The notes: generated by a model not told the origin, from the letters alone. A stretch of 64,000 nt of DNA from Prorocentrum cordatum (GCA_963575745.1 CAUYUJ010016060.1:1086460-1150459); one strand, 5' to 3'; counted from the stretch's first letter, positions 1 through 9,659 are shown. Numbers and translations: made by a program.

Positions 1-1091
1 CTTACGTGCAGGCGTCTGGTGCGCCCACGCCTCGAAGTGGTTGCAAAGGAGCTGTCCGCCCGCACAATGCTTCGGAGGCGGCTCAGCGTGCGAGCGAGCA
101 GATGTGCGCTGGGGCCCACAGATCTGCGCAGCAAGCTCTCGAACGAGTGACATTGAAGGAAAAGTTGCCAACGCGCCTGCCCATCGATCCGATGAGATAA
201 TTAACTCCTCGTCGCAAGCTGAGAAGAGAGTCGCTCCTAGGAACCAAGGCGCGAATCGACTAGCGAAGCACGCCCTCGCGCTCCAACCCTTTGCTTCTCC
301 TGCTGCGTTTGAAGAGCTGGATCACCAGGTCGCGCTTCCTTTTCTTGTGCGATGATGTTTGGAGCCGTCGTACCGATTTTCTCCACGCTGCATTTTGTGC
401 GTGCTCACAGAACCTCGATCCCCGAAACCGAATCCATTGCCCGACTGGCACGAGTGGGAAACGCAACAGGTTGGCGAGAGTTCGAGATGCAGTAAGTGCG
501 TCCTTATTGCCTTCGGCAGGGATGCCCGACCTATGTTTCTTTGTTTTGGCTTCGCCACGGTTAGCTGGCGACCCAGGGGTGCCGAACCGGAGTGGGCTCA
601 GACTGGATTTCGCGGTTTTGAGCACAACACGCAAGCCTCTTGATCTTTCGCGCCCGATGTGGCACGTGGTGTGTGCACCAGTCGTCGGCGCCACTTGCTC
701 GGCCAGGATTGTTCTCGGACCCTTTGGGCTCTCATTTGCAAGTTGTCCTCACCACCGCTGCTCAAGCGCCGCCCAGGACGGTGCTTTCTGCTTCTGCAGG
801 CCCGTCCTCAGCAGGTAAGGCGCGCCTGGTCGACAGCGGTCGACAGCGTGCCCTGGCCGAACGGATTCGGGCCCAGGGGGCGGCCACCCGATAGGCGAGA
901 TCAGGTCAGATGTTTCGCCTCAGGCTGTGCGCTCCCTCCTAGCCTTCCTCTCCTCTCTCTCTCTCTTTCTTTGTCCCTGCCCTCGGCTCCTGGACCTGTG
1001 TGAATACTGTGCTGGCGTGTGCTCGGCATGTGCTCGGCACCTGTCTGAGTGGAGCAGGTCAGCGAAGCATCTGCACAGTCCCAAGAGAGCG
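1..1091. other. Unassigned sequence, no gene recognised
   Basis: Open frames up to 175 codons occur on both strands but overlap each other, and none resembles a family I know. A short CT run lies near 950-975. I see no fold-back element or tandem array here. Confidence 0.4.
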
Positions 1092-1235
1092 GGAAGAGGA
1101 GGGGGAGGAGGAAGAGGCGGAGGAGGAGGAGAAGGACGACGACGACGACGACGACGACGAAGAGGAGCAGGAGGAGTACAACGAGGAGGGCAGGAGGCAC
1201 GAGGCAGGAGGCAGGAGGCGAGGCGCTAGGCAGGA
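1092..1235. repeat. GGA/GAC trinucleotide tract
   Basis: A purine-rich run of GGA and GAC triplets includes about eight consecutive GAC units near 1136-1160. It continues into AGGAGGC steps. Encoded acidic or arginine runs are artefacts of the repeat. Confidence 0.85.
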
Positions 1236-1325
1236 GGAAGAGAGGGGAGGACGCAGGACGGAGGAGGGCTGAGGATGTGGTAGCGGTAATGAGAGGGGGG
1301 CTACGGGGAGGATGCCAGGGATGAT

Positions 1326-1398
1326 AAGGAGGAGGAGGAGGAAGGAGGAGGAAGAGGGAGGAGAAGGCGGAGGAGGAGGAGGAGGAGGAGGAGGAAAA
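1326..1398. repeat. GGA trinucleotide tract
   Basis: Nearly continuous GGA/AGG triplets. A second purine tract close to the one at 1.1 kb. Confidence 0.85.
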
Positions 1399-1960
1399 GG
1401 ATCGTGCACTCCTTGGTTAATGGGGGCTGGGTGAGGGCATGCCAATTTTCAGTGTGACGCTGATACGAATGTAAGGCACGTGTGGGCATGTGCGGCCTGG
1501 CGCTGGCGTCCGCGCTGCCCTCTGCATGCGCTTGGTTTGTGAGGCGGTGCGGCATGTGCGGGCATGCCTGGGTAGGGGGGGGGGGGGCGTGGGCGTGCAC
1601 CGATTGTGCGGAACGTGCGACCTAAAGGATCAGAAGCCGTAGAAATGAGCCCATTCGAAATGAACACCTTAGGGACAAGGTCCGTCTAATTCGGCGGCTC
1701 GTGGTGTGCTCGTCGTCGGCGGCGGCCGCTCGAGGAACCGCGCCTGAAGTGCGCAGGTTGTGCCGCATGATGAGTTTTTGTTTCGCCGTCCCTGCCCCCG
1801 CCCCTCCTCCCGCCTCTCCCTGGCATCCTCCTTCCTCCTCCTCTTGCTCCAGCTCCTTCTCCAGGCCTCCCGGCTGGGGTCCGGGCTGCTTGCGTCGAAG
1901 GATCGCGTGGCGTCGCGATGCGTCGGTGATGCGGCTCGATGAAGAGCCCTATCACGCCGA
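1399..1960. other. Unassigned sequence
   Basis: Contains a poly-G run near 1577-1588 and a pyrimidine-rich stretch near 1795-1870. No gene or repeat family recognised. Confidence 0.4.
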
Positions 1961-2009
1961 CGGCGCCGATGCATCGCCGATGCATCGGCGATGCATCGGC
2001 GATGCGGCG
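1961..2009. repeat. Family F: CGATGCATCG palindrome cluster
   Basis: Three overlapping copies of the palindrome CGATGCATCG are joined by GCCGATGCATCGGCG. The block is followed by GATGCGGCGCGGTCCTC. The same block with the same right flank type recurs at 3060-3260. Confidence 0.7.
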
Positions 2010-2536
2010 CGGTCCTCCGACCCCCTCTAGTCGGACCCCACTTGGAAGCTATCTTCGCCGTCATTGTAAATTGCAACTGTGTTGCCGCAGGGTCTGCAAG
2101 GCGCCGAGCTGCTAGGACGGAGTCATTCGAATCTGGCCAATTTGCGCGGCATGCTAGCAGGTCCATCTGAGGTAGTTCAAATTCGTGGCCCCTTCAAATT
2201 GGCGGCTTGTGCCTGGATTGGAGAGACTGGGCCAGGAACCTTATTAGCACTTGAAAAAGTGTTCATTTCCGTCGCTTTCTCGAACGGCTGCGCGCAATCC
2301 CGGCTTCACCGCTACTTTACGGCTGCGCGCCAGGCTGCGGCAAAGGTCACGATGTTTTGCCAGAGCCCCGGCAGGGCCTCCTAAACCCCCGCGGCCCAGA
2401 CAGCGTGGACGAAAATCACCGTATCATGGGGGCGATGTTGACGATTCCTACGATGCGGGCGGTATGTCGTGGGCCGTTTTTGAAGGGATGCGCCAGCTTT
2501 GGCCAGAGACGGGGCCCCGCGAGGTCCCCGAGTTTC
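2010..2536. other. Unassigned sequence
   Basis: Ordinary mixed sequence. A 101-codon plus-strand frame (2079-2384) has no recognisable domain. No repeat seen. Confidence 0.35.
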
Positions 2537-2702
2537 AGGAGGGAAAGAAACACACAGACACAATTAATCGTTGACTCCCAGGAAAATATGGGAAAATATG
2601 GGAATTGGGGGGGAAGACAAAAAACCCAGAAAATATATAAAATTTGGGGAATCATTTTATTTGTGTGTGTGTATTTATTTGTGTGTCCTTGGGCCCCTTG
2701 AG
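2537..2702 (+). mobile_element. Family D element, copy 1
   Basis: Begins GGGAAAGAAACACACAGACA, has an AT-richer core with repeated GGGAAAATATGGG, and ends in a TTTGTGTGT-rich segment followed by CCTTGGGCCCC. The two ends are imperfect inverted repeats of ACACACA-type sequence. It is markedly more AT-rich than its flanks, and the same structure recurs at 4239, 42135 and, diverged, 55531. This fits a short non-autonomous element. No transposase is present. Confidence 0.65.
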
Positions 2703-2860
2703 AGTTGCCGCGTTCCCCACCCCCGAGAGGTGACCCGCGTCGAGCGCGCGCGCCCGCGCCCGCTCGGTTGCCCCCGGGCATCCGACGGCGGGAACTTCTC
2801 CAATTTGCGGCCCCGTGAAAGGATCCACGCCTCCCAGACGTCGGGGGCGGCAAAGAGGGG

Positions 2861-3045
2861 GGTGATGACTGGGGGGTGGGTGGATATTATGGCGGGGGCC
2901 ATGATATTTCCCCAGATTTCATGGCGCCTCTTCTGAATTCATTACGTCCCTGGACCCCCCCGGTGGGCCGCGCACATGCCGCCGGTCATGATTTGCACCC
3001 CCCCCTCTTGGCCACCCCCCTCTTGGCCGCTCCCGAAGACGGGGT
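2861..3045 (+). mobile_element. Family E element, copy 1
   Basis: Starts GGTGATGACTGGGG and contains a hairpin, ATATTATGG then CGGGGG then CCATGATAT. It continues through CCCCAGATTTCATGGCGCCT, CCGCCGGTCATGATTTGCAC and a duplicated CCCCCCTCTTGGCC. Copies at 7921 and 40391 match along their whole length, so the unit is a dispersed repeat. The edges are approximate. Confidence 0.65.
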
Positions 3046-3059
3046 CAGAGCACGCGGGG

Positions 3060-3260
3060 TCGGAGGAGCGCGCCGCCTCGCCGATGCATCGACGGTGCGG
3101 CGCGGTGCGGAGCCCGATGTTCCCAGCGCCGGCGGCGCCGATACTCTGCCGACGTCGCCGACGCATCGCCGATGCCTCGCCGATGCATCACCGATCCCTG
3201 GCCGATAATTACATCGCCGATGCATCGCCGACACACCGGTGATGCGGTGCAGTCCTCTGG
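3060..3260. repeat. Family F: dispersed CGATGCATCG motifs
   Basis: At least five CCGATGCATCG-like blocks are spread through 200 bp, mixed with GTGCGGCGCGGTGCGG. The block abuts the family E copy on its left, as it does (with a different array) at 8.1 kb. It ends with GATGCGGTGCAGTCCTCTGG, echoing the right flank at 2005. Confidence 0.6.
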
Positions 3261-3815
3261 CCCCGTCTGCTCGGTCTCATATGGGAGGCCTTTGGGTGAG
3301 CGCCCGGCCGCTTCCCCGCGGGCTGGCGTTGCATCCCGAGCCGAGGTTGACGGCCCCTCAGGCCTCGCAGGGGCCCTGCGGAGGCTGAGAGCGGCTCCGC
3401 AGTATATCCGTCCGTCCTGTGTTTGTGATCCCGAGCGGCTGCGTGCCCGTTGGGCAGGCTTTCGTCCTGGTTCCTTTTGTGATGGCCTCGGGGCCCGACA
3501 CCGGGAGGCCGAGATAGAGGAGCAGCCCTCCGATTGGATGCATCCGAAGTCCTGCGGATCTGAAGATCCGACGACTTGAGTTGTATAGCAGGGGGTCCCT
3601 GGAATTTACGCTCGTGTCCCAGGGTCTGGTCAATATCCCTGCAGAGGCCCCAGTAGGTCAAAATCTCAGTGCTATTGATTGTTCGAGAGGCTTGATGTCT
3701 CGGGAGGGGGCACGAGTGTCCATGCCACGCCGCCGTCGCGAGCCCTTCCGCGTGCTACGCCCTCCCCTTCTGTCCGGCGACCTGGCGTTCTCTCGCGAGA
3801 AACACGCTGGATACG
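3261..3815. other. Unassigned sequence
   Basis: No repeat family or gene recognised. A 135-codon plus-strand frame and 150-codon minus-strand frame overlap each other and look like chance openings. Confidence 0.35.
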
Positions 3816-3994
3816 TACAGTCGGGCCGCTGAGGAAGGAACCCTTTCGTTTGGGAGGGGCTCCGTGTTCCTTAGTTGTTTTGCAATGTTCCTTGGGTTTT
3901 CTAGAGGTTGTCCATGGAACATCGGAGTTTAACTTATGGGAAACAGGGACTTCGTTCCTTATTTATCGCTCCTTAGGTCAAGGCCCCGACTGTA
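3816..3994 (+). mobile_element. Family C element, copy 1
   Basis: A 179-bp unit bounded by TACAGTCGGGCC and its inverse GGCCCCGACTGTA. Inside it are GGGAGGGGCTCCGTGTTCC, TTTAACTTATGGGAAACAGG and CCTTAGGTCAAGG. Two further copies (25390, 42766) are nearly the same length and more similar to each other. No coding capacity. The structure fits a terminal-inverted-repeat miniature element. Confidence 0.75.
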
Positions 3995-4238
3995 CTGGTC
4001 TTGCTCCCCCCCGGTGCCCTGGGATGCCCGGGGCCGCCCGAGCCCGCCGGGCCCCGCGAGGCCGACGAGGCCGACGGGCTGGCGCTCGAGGCCGGCGCCG
4101 CGGGGCCCGCGGCCGGGGCGGCCGCGCCCGCCGCGGCCGCGCCCGCCTGAGCGCGGCCGCGAGAAACTGCGCGGAGCGCCGGCAGAGAGCGCGCGGCGGA
4201 CCTCGACCGTGAGGCCAGGCGAAGGGAGGGCGTCTCTC

Positions 4239-4382
4239 AGGAGGGGAAAGAAACACAAACACACAGACACAATGAATCGTCGATTTCCCCGGAAAAGATG
4301 GGAAACTACCCAGAAAATGTGGGAAAATATGGGGACTCCTGTGATTGTGTGTATTTGTTTGTGTGTCCTTGGGCCCCTTCAG
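4239..4382 (+). mobile_element. Family D element, copy 2
   Basis: Begins GGAGGGGAAAGAAACACAAA, carries GACACAATGAATCGTCGAT and GGGAAAATATGGGGAC, and ends TTTGTGTGTCCTTGGGCCCC. It is about 20 bp shorter than copy 1. Confidence 0.65.
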
Positions 4383-4519
4383 TCTCAGGGGCCACGAAGG
4401 GGGAGGGGAGTTGAAGGCGTGGGGGGCCGGCGTATCGATTGCCCATCGTCCAGTCGTCGCAGATAGGGGCTCGATGGCCCCACCCCGCCCAGGGACGTGG
4501 GGAGTCACCATCGGGGGCC

Positions 4520-4552
4520 TGTCGCCGATGCATCGGCGATGTGTCGCCGGTT
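4520..4552. repeat. Family F: CGATGCATCGG palindrome
   Basis: A single GCCGATGCATCGGCGATG block, followed by GTCGCCGGTTCCAG. The same arrangement (palindrome, then a TTCCAG-TCGA segment) occurs near 53.47 kb. Confidence 0.6.
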
Positions 4553-4673
4553 CCAGGTCGAGGATTCCCCCCCTATGCCAGTCCACCTCAACGGTTGCCC
4601 CTCAGCGTTGTACTTTAGCCTCAGGTATTTTGACCTGCTTTCGAAGCAGACGAGCTGCACAAACAGAAACGTT

Positions 4674-4800
4674 CGGAGGTCCGCGCGGATTTCTTAGATC
4701 GGCGCTGGGCCCCCCTCCCTGGCGCGCGGAACGCGCCAGGGGCGGCGCCGGAGGCGCCGCCAAGGGGGCCCAGCATCCAAGAAGTCCGCGCGGACCTCCG
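4674..4800. mobile_element. Fold-back element with two internal hairpins
   Basis: The outer arms are near-perfect inverted repeats. The left arm starts CGGAGGTCCGCGCGGAT and reaches GCTGGGCCCCCCT; the right arm is its complement, from AAGGGGGCCCAGC to CCGCGCGGACCTCCG. Between them lie two perfect hairpins, CTGGCGCG/CGCGCCAG (4719-4739) and GGCGGCGCC/GGCGCCGCC (4741-4761). The whole unit can fold as a stem ending in a three-way junction. No other copy was seen in the window. Confidence 0.75.
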
Positions 4801-5171
4801 ACTGTCTATGTGTATGCCATGTTGTGTTCCACTCTGCATGGTATTTCGGCCTCCTCTCCTCCCCCGTCTGCCGCCTCTTCAGACTGCGCCGGGCTGAAAG
4901 GGCGTGCACGTTAGTCCCGACATGCGTGGAATCCAGATTCCCCTTCGGGCCTCGCTTCGACCCGCCCCCACCCCTCGATGCAGGCAAGCTTGCCATAGTC
5001 GACAGAAGAGTGCCCCAAGGGCGGGAATACAGAGGGGGGGTGAGACATCTGCTGGATGCAGTTGGGTTCGTCCCCGGCGCTGTCCTCGATGGACTGGCGC
5101 CTCCTGCGTTGCGAGTCGAGTAATCATCTACGTGAGCTGCTTCGCATTCCCTTTCACGAATTACTGTTTTC
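4801..5171. other. Unassigned sequence
   Basis: No gene or repeat recognised. Confidence 0.3.
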
Positions 5172-5209
5172 TTACGTCCGGCCCGTCTGCAGTCTTCGGG
5201 CGGACGTAA
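5172..5209. repeat. Isolated hairpin
   Basis: TTACGTCCGGCCCG and CGGGCGGACGTAA form a stem with an 11-nt loop and one bulge. Function unknown; it may be a solo inverted-repeat end of an element. Confidence 0.55.
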
Positions 5210-5539
5210 TTGCTTCCATCCCTGCGTTTTTTTGCGGTTGTGTTTTTCATCGATATCGGTTCCCTTGGAGGCTCTTGGGCCTAGGGGCAGTCAAACATGG
5301 ATCCAGGGCGAAAGCTGCCCCCGGGGAAGTTGTCAGGAGCTTCCCATGGGGCCGCGCATCGAACAGAAACGCCGTCAGATTTCAGGCGTCATCGCCGCCC
5401 GCCTGCTGCCAGCACTCGCCAGGAGGGGAGAGTGTCCTGAAGAGGTCGGGCCCCGGAGCCCCTTCCCCAGCTTCGGGTCCGCAGGGCCCCGCACAGGGCA
5501 CCCTCTGCGAGCTCCCGAAAGCCGTCAGCAAGGCAGTGA

Positions 5540-5985
5540 TGAGCTTGGTGTCGTTGGGGCCCTCTGGTGGCCAACGAGGGCCCCTCGAGGATCTGCTGGC
5601 GGTCTGGGCAGCCACCGAGAGGGAGCTGCTCGAAATGTCAGTTCGAGTTCTTCCACTTGGGGCCCCAAGAGGGCCCCGTTGTACCCGCTTGAGCACATCC
5701 TGGGCCGTTTCGGGGCCCTCTTGGGGGCTTCTTGGTCCGTCTTGGAGCTACCTCGGAGTCTTCGTTCTGCCTATTTTCAGAAGCTTGAACGTGGGAGAAC
5801 GCTGAAACGCTCCAAATGCTTAATGGGACATCCCAGATACTGGCATCTTGGGGCCCTCTGGGGGCCGTCTTGAAGCGTCGTGGGGGCTTCTTCTGCAGTC
5901 TGGAGGGCGCCATGGCTGTCTTAAGGCGCTCTTGGACCGACTCGGGACCATCTTGGACCGTCTTGGGTGCTGGGGCTCTCTGGCC
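5540..5985 (+). repeat. Degenerate GGGGGCCTCTTG 12-mer array
   Basis: Loose tandem copies of a 12-bp unit (GGGGCCCTCTTGG, GGGGCCGTCTTGG, GGACCGTCTTGG). Similar arrays recur many times in this window. They translate on the plus strand as repeating LGASWGP-like peptides and on the minus strand as PRGPQEAP-like peptides, so open frames over them are not evidence of genes. Confidence 0.75.
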
Positions 5986-6218
5986 TGTGGAAAATTCATG
6001 CGGCGAGCCCCTATAGTCACGCGACATCACGCGAGGAGCCTAGGCCAGAAAGGGGGGCCCCGTTCAGAAGCACTCAACTACGCAGTATGAAAGGTCAGAG
6101 GGATTTGAGAGCACTCCCTTTAGAGCTTGGCGATACGGTGGCGGTTGTGTATACAGATTCCGGCATATGTTGGCCAGCGTGGATCCCAAACAGGATATAT
6201 TCCACAGGTGAAAGCATT

Positions 6219-6460
6219 GCGGTGCAAGATATGTGGTGCAAGCCGTGTCGTGTAAGATATGTGATGTGAGCCATTCAGGTGGAAGTTTCGCGGTGGAGGC
6301 TACGTGGTGCACGCCATGTCTTGATGTACATGTGGCGCAAGCTGGATGTTCACATGATGTTGGGTGAGCTATGTCCTACAAGATGTGTAGTCGAAGCTAT
6401 GTGGTGTAAGCTATGCGGCGTCAGCTCTGGGGTGCAATCTTTCGTGGTGTACGCTCTCCG
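6219..6460 (+). repeat. Degenerate GTGGTGTAAGCTATGT repeat
   Basis: About a dozen loosely spaced versions of TATGTGGTGCAAGC, TACGTGGTGCACGC and TATGTGGTGTAAGC, at 15-20 bp spacing. Found only here, apart from a single similar phrase near 16838. Confidence 0.6.
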
Positions 6461-6570
6461 CGTGCGGTGCCCAGACAGCGCCGACGAGCCGGCACATGCG
6501 GACCCATCCAACACACGGAATGCCCTCGGGTGCCCACGGGGCGGAAACGCGGCGCATCCTCGGTGTACGC

Positions 6571-6868
6571 TTCAGTCGGGCCCGTCCCTCTACAGGAGGA
6601 ATCTTCAAACATGGGCGAAAGATAGTCTGGGGACTATCTTGAGCATTTCCCTGACCACGTGGGGGTATATTTGGTGTATTCTTTCCTGGCATCGCTCGGA
6701 CGTGTGTATTTTTGTTCATCGGCCAGGACCCTTGAGGACCATCCTGGACCATCGAGCAAAAAAACACACGCACGAAACCAAAACAAATGCACGGGAAATG
6801 GACGTCCAAGCGACGGCAAGCTCTATGTTTCGTCGAAAGTCCCCCTGCAGGGGGACGCGCCCGACCTA
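6571..6868 (+). mobile_element. Family A element, copy 1 (carries a family B insert)
   Basis: Left end TTCAGTCGGGCCCGTCC then CTACAGGAGG; right end TCGTCGAAAGTCCCCC then TGCAGGGGGACGCGCCCGAC. It is longer than the usual 125-195 bp of this family because a family B element sits in its middle (6689-6817). Confidence 0.8.
6689..6817 (+). mobile_element. Family B element, copy 1, nested in family A
   Basis: Terminal inverted repeats GGCATCGCTCGGACGT and ACGTCCAAGCGACGGC enclose a core with GAGGACCATCCTGGACCATC and AAAACACACGCACGAAACC. It interrupts a family A copy, which gives the relative age of the two insertions: B after A. Confidence 0.8.
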
Positions 6869-6942
6869 CGTGTACAGCCCGTGTGCCCACGGCGCGGCAC
6901 GGGGGCGGCAGCGCGGCGCACCCTCTCGCCCGCCCCGCCCCG

Positions 6943-6968
6943 GCGCTCCGTGGGCGCCCACGGAGCGC
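6943..6968. repeat. Perfect 26-bp palindrome
   Basis: GCGCTCCGTGGGC is followed directly by its exact complement GCCCACGGAGCGC. A shorter version with a 4-nt loop (CGCTCCGTGG/CCACGGAGCG) occurs at 8500-8523. Confidence 0.75.
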
Positions 6969-7067
6969 GCACAGAGGATGGTACACGGGGGGACGGCAGC
7001 GCGGCGCGGCCTCGGCCCGCCCTTCTCCAGCCAAGGGCGACGACAGGCGGGGGGGGGGGGGGGGGGA

Positions 7068-7121
7068 AAACACGCACGAAACCGAAACATGCACGGGAAA
7101 TGGACGTCCGAGCGATGGCAA
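7068..7121 (+). mobile_element. Family B element, right half only
   Basis: AAACACGCACGAAACCGAAA followed by ATGGACGTCCGAGCGATGGC matches the right part of family B. The left part is absent; a poly-G run (about 7049-7066) marks the break. Confidence 0.7.
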
Positions 7122-7439
7122 GCCAGGCGAAGCAGGAGAAGCCCCGCGATCTTGGCGTCGCAAGCTCCTCACCCACGGGCGCCTTTCGTCGGGGTAGGCA
7201 AAGAGGGGGGGGGGAGGACTAGGGTTAAGTCGGGCCCGTCCCCCTACAGGGGGGTTTTCCATGAAAATAAAAATTCCCCCAAAATATTTCAAAAATGCGA
7301 AAAAATGTCCCAAAAATAGTCCCCATATTATTTTTGGAGCATTTTTTGGTTATTTTTGGTGCATTTTTCCCCAATCAGAGCTTGCCTCTGTAGGGGTCCT
7401 AGCGGATTAAAGGGTTAGGTGAGGTTGGTCGCCGATTTC

Positions 7440-7575
7440 GGAGGCCAGGCCCGGGTGCCCTGGTGCCCAGGTGCCCGGCGGTGCCCGGGTGCCCGGGTGG
7501 CCGGTGAGGTGCGTGGCCGATTTCGGTGGCCTGCACGGGTGCCCGGGGGTGCCCGGGTGCCCGGGGGTGCCCAAT
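7440..7575 (+). repeat. GTGCCCGGG short tandem repeat
   Basis: Irregular tandem copies of GTGCCCGGGTGCCCGG, interleaved with a duplicated GGTGAGG/GTGGCCGATTTCGG segment. Confidence 0.75.
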
Positions 7576-7845
7576 AGCCCAGTCGCCCTATAGCCCTATA
7601 GCCTTATAGCCCTATAGCCCTGTAGCCCTATAGCCTTATATCCCTATAGCCCTAATAGCCTTATATCCCTATAGCCCTATAGCCCCATAGCCCATATAGC
7701 TCTATAGCCCCATAGCCGTATAGCCCTATGGCCCTATAGGTCACAGTCCTATAGCCCTATAGCCCTATAACCAGATAGCCCTATAGCCTGGTAGCCCTAC
7801 ATCCCTATGGCCCGATAGCCCTATAGCCCTATAGCCCTAAAACAA
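7575..7845 (+). repeat. CCCTATAG octamer array (telomere-like)
   Basis: About 30 copies of an 8-bp unit, CCCTATAG, with scattered variants (CCTTATAG, CCCCATAG). The minus strand reads CTATAGGG, close to but not the TTTAGGG telomere repeat known in dinoflagellates and plants. It is internal, embedded in a family A element. Confidence 0.85.
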
Positions 7846-7920
7846 TGATTGTTTTTTTTCCTCCGGTATCATTTATTTTTCGTCGAGAATTCCCTTGTAG
7901 GGGGATAGGCCTGACATAAG

Positions 7921-8095
7921 ACTAGGGGGGGGTGGATATCATGGCGGGGGCCATGATATTTCCCCAGATCTTCTGGCGCCTCTCCGGATTTCATCGCGTC
8001 CCTGGCCCCCCCGCTGGGCCGCGCACGTGCCGCCGGTCATGATTTGCACCCCTCCCCTCTTGGACACCCCCCTCTTGGCCGCTCCCGAGACAGGG
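7921..8095 (+). mobile_element. Family E element, copy 2
   Basis: Directly abuts the right end of the split family A copy. Hairpin GATATCATGG/CCATGATAT at 7935-7959, then CCCCAGATCTTCTGGCGCCT, CCGCCGGTCATGATTTGCAC and CTCTTGGCCGCTCCCGA as in copy 1. Confidence 0.7.
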
Positions 8096-8136
8096 GGGGA
8101 TAGGCATAGAGGGAGATACATCGACCACTCATCGCC

Positions 8137-8500
8137 CATGGATCGCCGATGGGGTCCCGATGTCCCCAGTCTGCCCAGGAAGGTGTGCGGCTTCAAGGTC
8201 GTCGGCCCATGGCCGATCCATCTGCCAGTCCCCCCCCTATCGCTGCCCCTCACTCCAGCATGGATCGCCGATGGGGTCCCGATGTCCCCAGTCTTCCTAG
8301 GAGGGTGCGGCTTCACGATCGTCGGCCCATCGCCGATCTATCTGCCAGTCCCCCCCCCCTATCGCTGCCCCTCACTCCAGCATGGATCGCCGATGGGGTC
8401 CCGATGTCCCCAGTCTGCCCAGGAAGCTGCGGCTTCACGATCGTCGGCCCATCGCCGATCGATCTGCCAGTCCCCCCCGATCGTTGCCCCTCACTCCGGC
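8137..8500 (+). repeat. 122-bp tandem repeat, three copies
   Basis: CATGGATCGCCGATGGGGTC recurs at 8137, 8259 and 8381, exactly 122 bp apart. Each unit contains CAGTCTGCCCAGGA or a variant, GATCGTCGGCCCATCGCCGA and a poly-C run. The CATCGCCGAT phrases echo family F. Confidence 0.85.
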
Positions 8501-8588
8501 GCTCCGTGGGCGGCCACGGAGCGTCCACGGAGGCGGCGTGGGGCGATGGCGTGGAGCCTCTTCGGCGGACCCGTGCAATGATCTGATG

Positions 8589-8714
8589 TCAAGTCGGGCC
8601 CGTCCCTCTGCAGGAGGGAGATTCAAAAGTAGTAAAAAAATAGCCAGGGGAGGATTTGTTGGAGTTTTTTTTTTCCGTCGAAAATCCCCCTGTAGGGGGA
8701 CAGGCCCGACCTAA
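8589..8714 (+). mobile_element. Family A element, copy 3 (compact)
   Basis: Left end CAAGTCGGGCCCGTCCCTC; right end CCGTCGAAAATCCCCC then TGTAGGGGGACAGGCCCGAC. At about 126 bp it is the shortest complete-looking copy. Confidence 0.8.
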
Positions 8715-8764
8715 ATCTAATGGCCTTTAGCCTATCCCGCCACCGTGCTTTGATTGTGGGCCAT

Positions 8765-9370
8765 ACGCCTCTAGGATGTTCGTTGGGATGTCGCGGGGGG
8801 GCCTCTCGGAGGCCTCTTGCGGACGGAATCGAGGCCCCTCGGGGGGCGTTTTGGGGCCTCCTGGGATCGGTTTTTGGGCCTCTTGGGCCGTCTTCGAGGC
8901 CTCGTGGGGGTCTCCTGAGGCCTCCTGGGGCCTCCAGGAGCGGAAGACTCGGATTGTCGGTTCGTGTTCCCCCTCGAGGTCCCTTCTTGGGGGCTGTTTT
9001 TGGGCCATCTTGGGCCGTCTTGGGCACCGCTGGGGCCGTCTTGGAGCCGTCTTTGGCTGTGTTGGGGCCCTCCTGGTGGCGTCTTGGGCTGTCGTGGGGC
9101 GGTCTTGGGGGCGCCTTGGGCCTCATTTGAGCGTCGAGCGCTCGAGCAGTCGACGACACCAACATCTTACAACGATTTATCAAACGTACATGTTTGGCCT
9201 CTCGGGGCCCTCGTGGGAAGCTTTCTTGGTAGCTTGTTGGAGCGTCTCGGAGGTCTCGTGGTCCGTCTTGGGGCCATCTTGGACTTCTTGGAGCGATCGT
9301 TGGGCGGCTCGGGGCCCTCTTGGACGGCCTGCGGGGCCTCTTGAGCCCTTCCTGGACCTATGCGAAGCCA
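8765..9370 (+). repeat. Degenerate GGGGGCCTCTTG 12-mer array
   Basis: About 600 bp of GGGCCTCTTGGG, GGGGCCGTCTTGG and GGAGCGTCTCGG steps, with a short unrelated break near 9145-9185. Confidence 0.75.
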
Positions 9371-9659
9371 AATTGGGCCCGAACAAGTAGTGCGGGAAGG
9401 CGCCCTGGGCACGCGATTATTCCTCAGGATTGAAGAGTGGGGCTTAAGGGATCAGGCAAAAGACCTGGGGACACGCCCACCCCGTGCCCAGAGGCACGGT
9501 GGCGGATGTCAGGGACACCCGTAAGAATCTCTAATTGCAAGCATTGCCTAGTGTGCTTACCTACACATGCATGTGCAAACATTTATGTATACATCGGAGG
9601 TTGGGGGGTGAGATCGCAGTGGAACGGAGACCCCCAACCGGGAAATCGTTGCGTTTCGT

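Larger units (their letters stand above)
7225..7919 (+). mobile_element. Family A element, copy 2, split by satellite DNA
   Basis: The left end TTAAGTCGGGCCCGTCCCCC with its AT-rich arm runs to about 7375. The right end, CGTCGAGAATTCCC then TGTAGGGGGATAGGCCTGAC, lies at 7880-7919. The roughly 480 bp between them (7376-7860) is unrelated: GC-rich GTGCCCGGG repeats followed by a CCCTATAG array. Confidence 0.75.

Noticed and set aside
7575-7845. True chromosome end
   Set aside because: The CCCTATAG array is internal, is flanked on both sides by halves of one element, and differs from the known TTTAGGG repeat.
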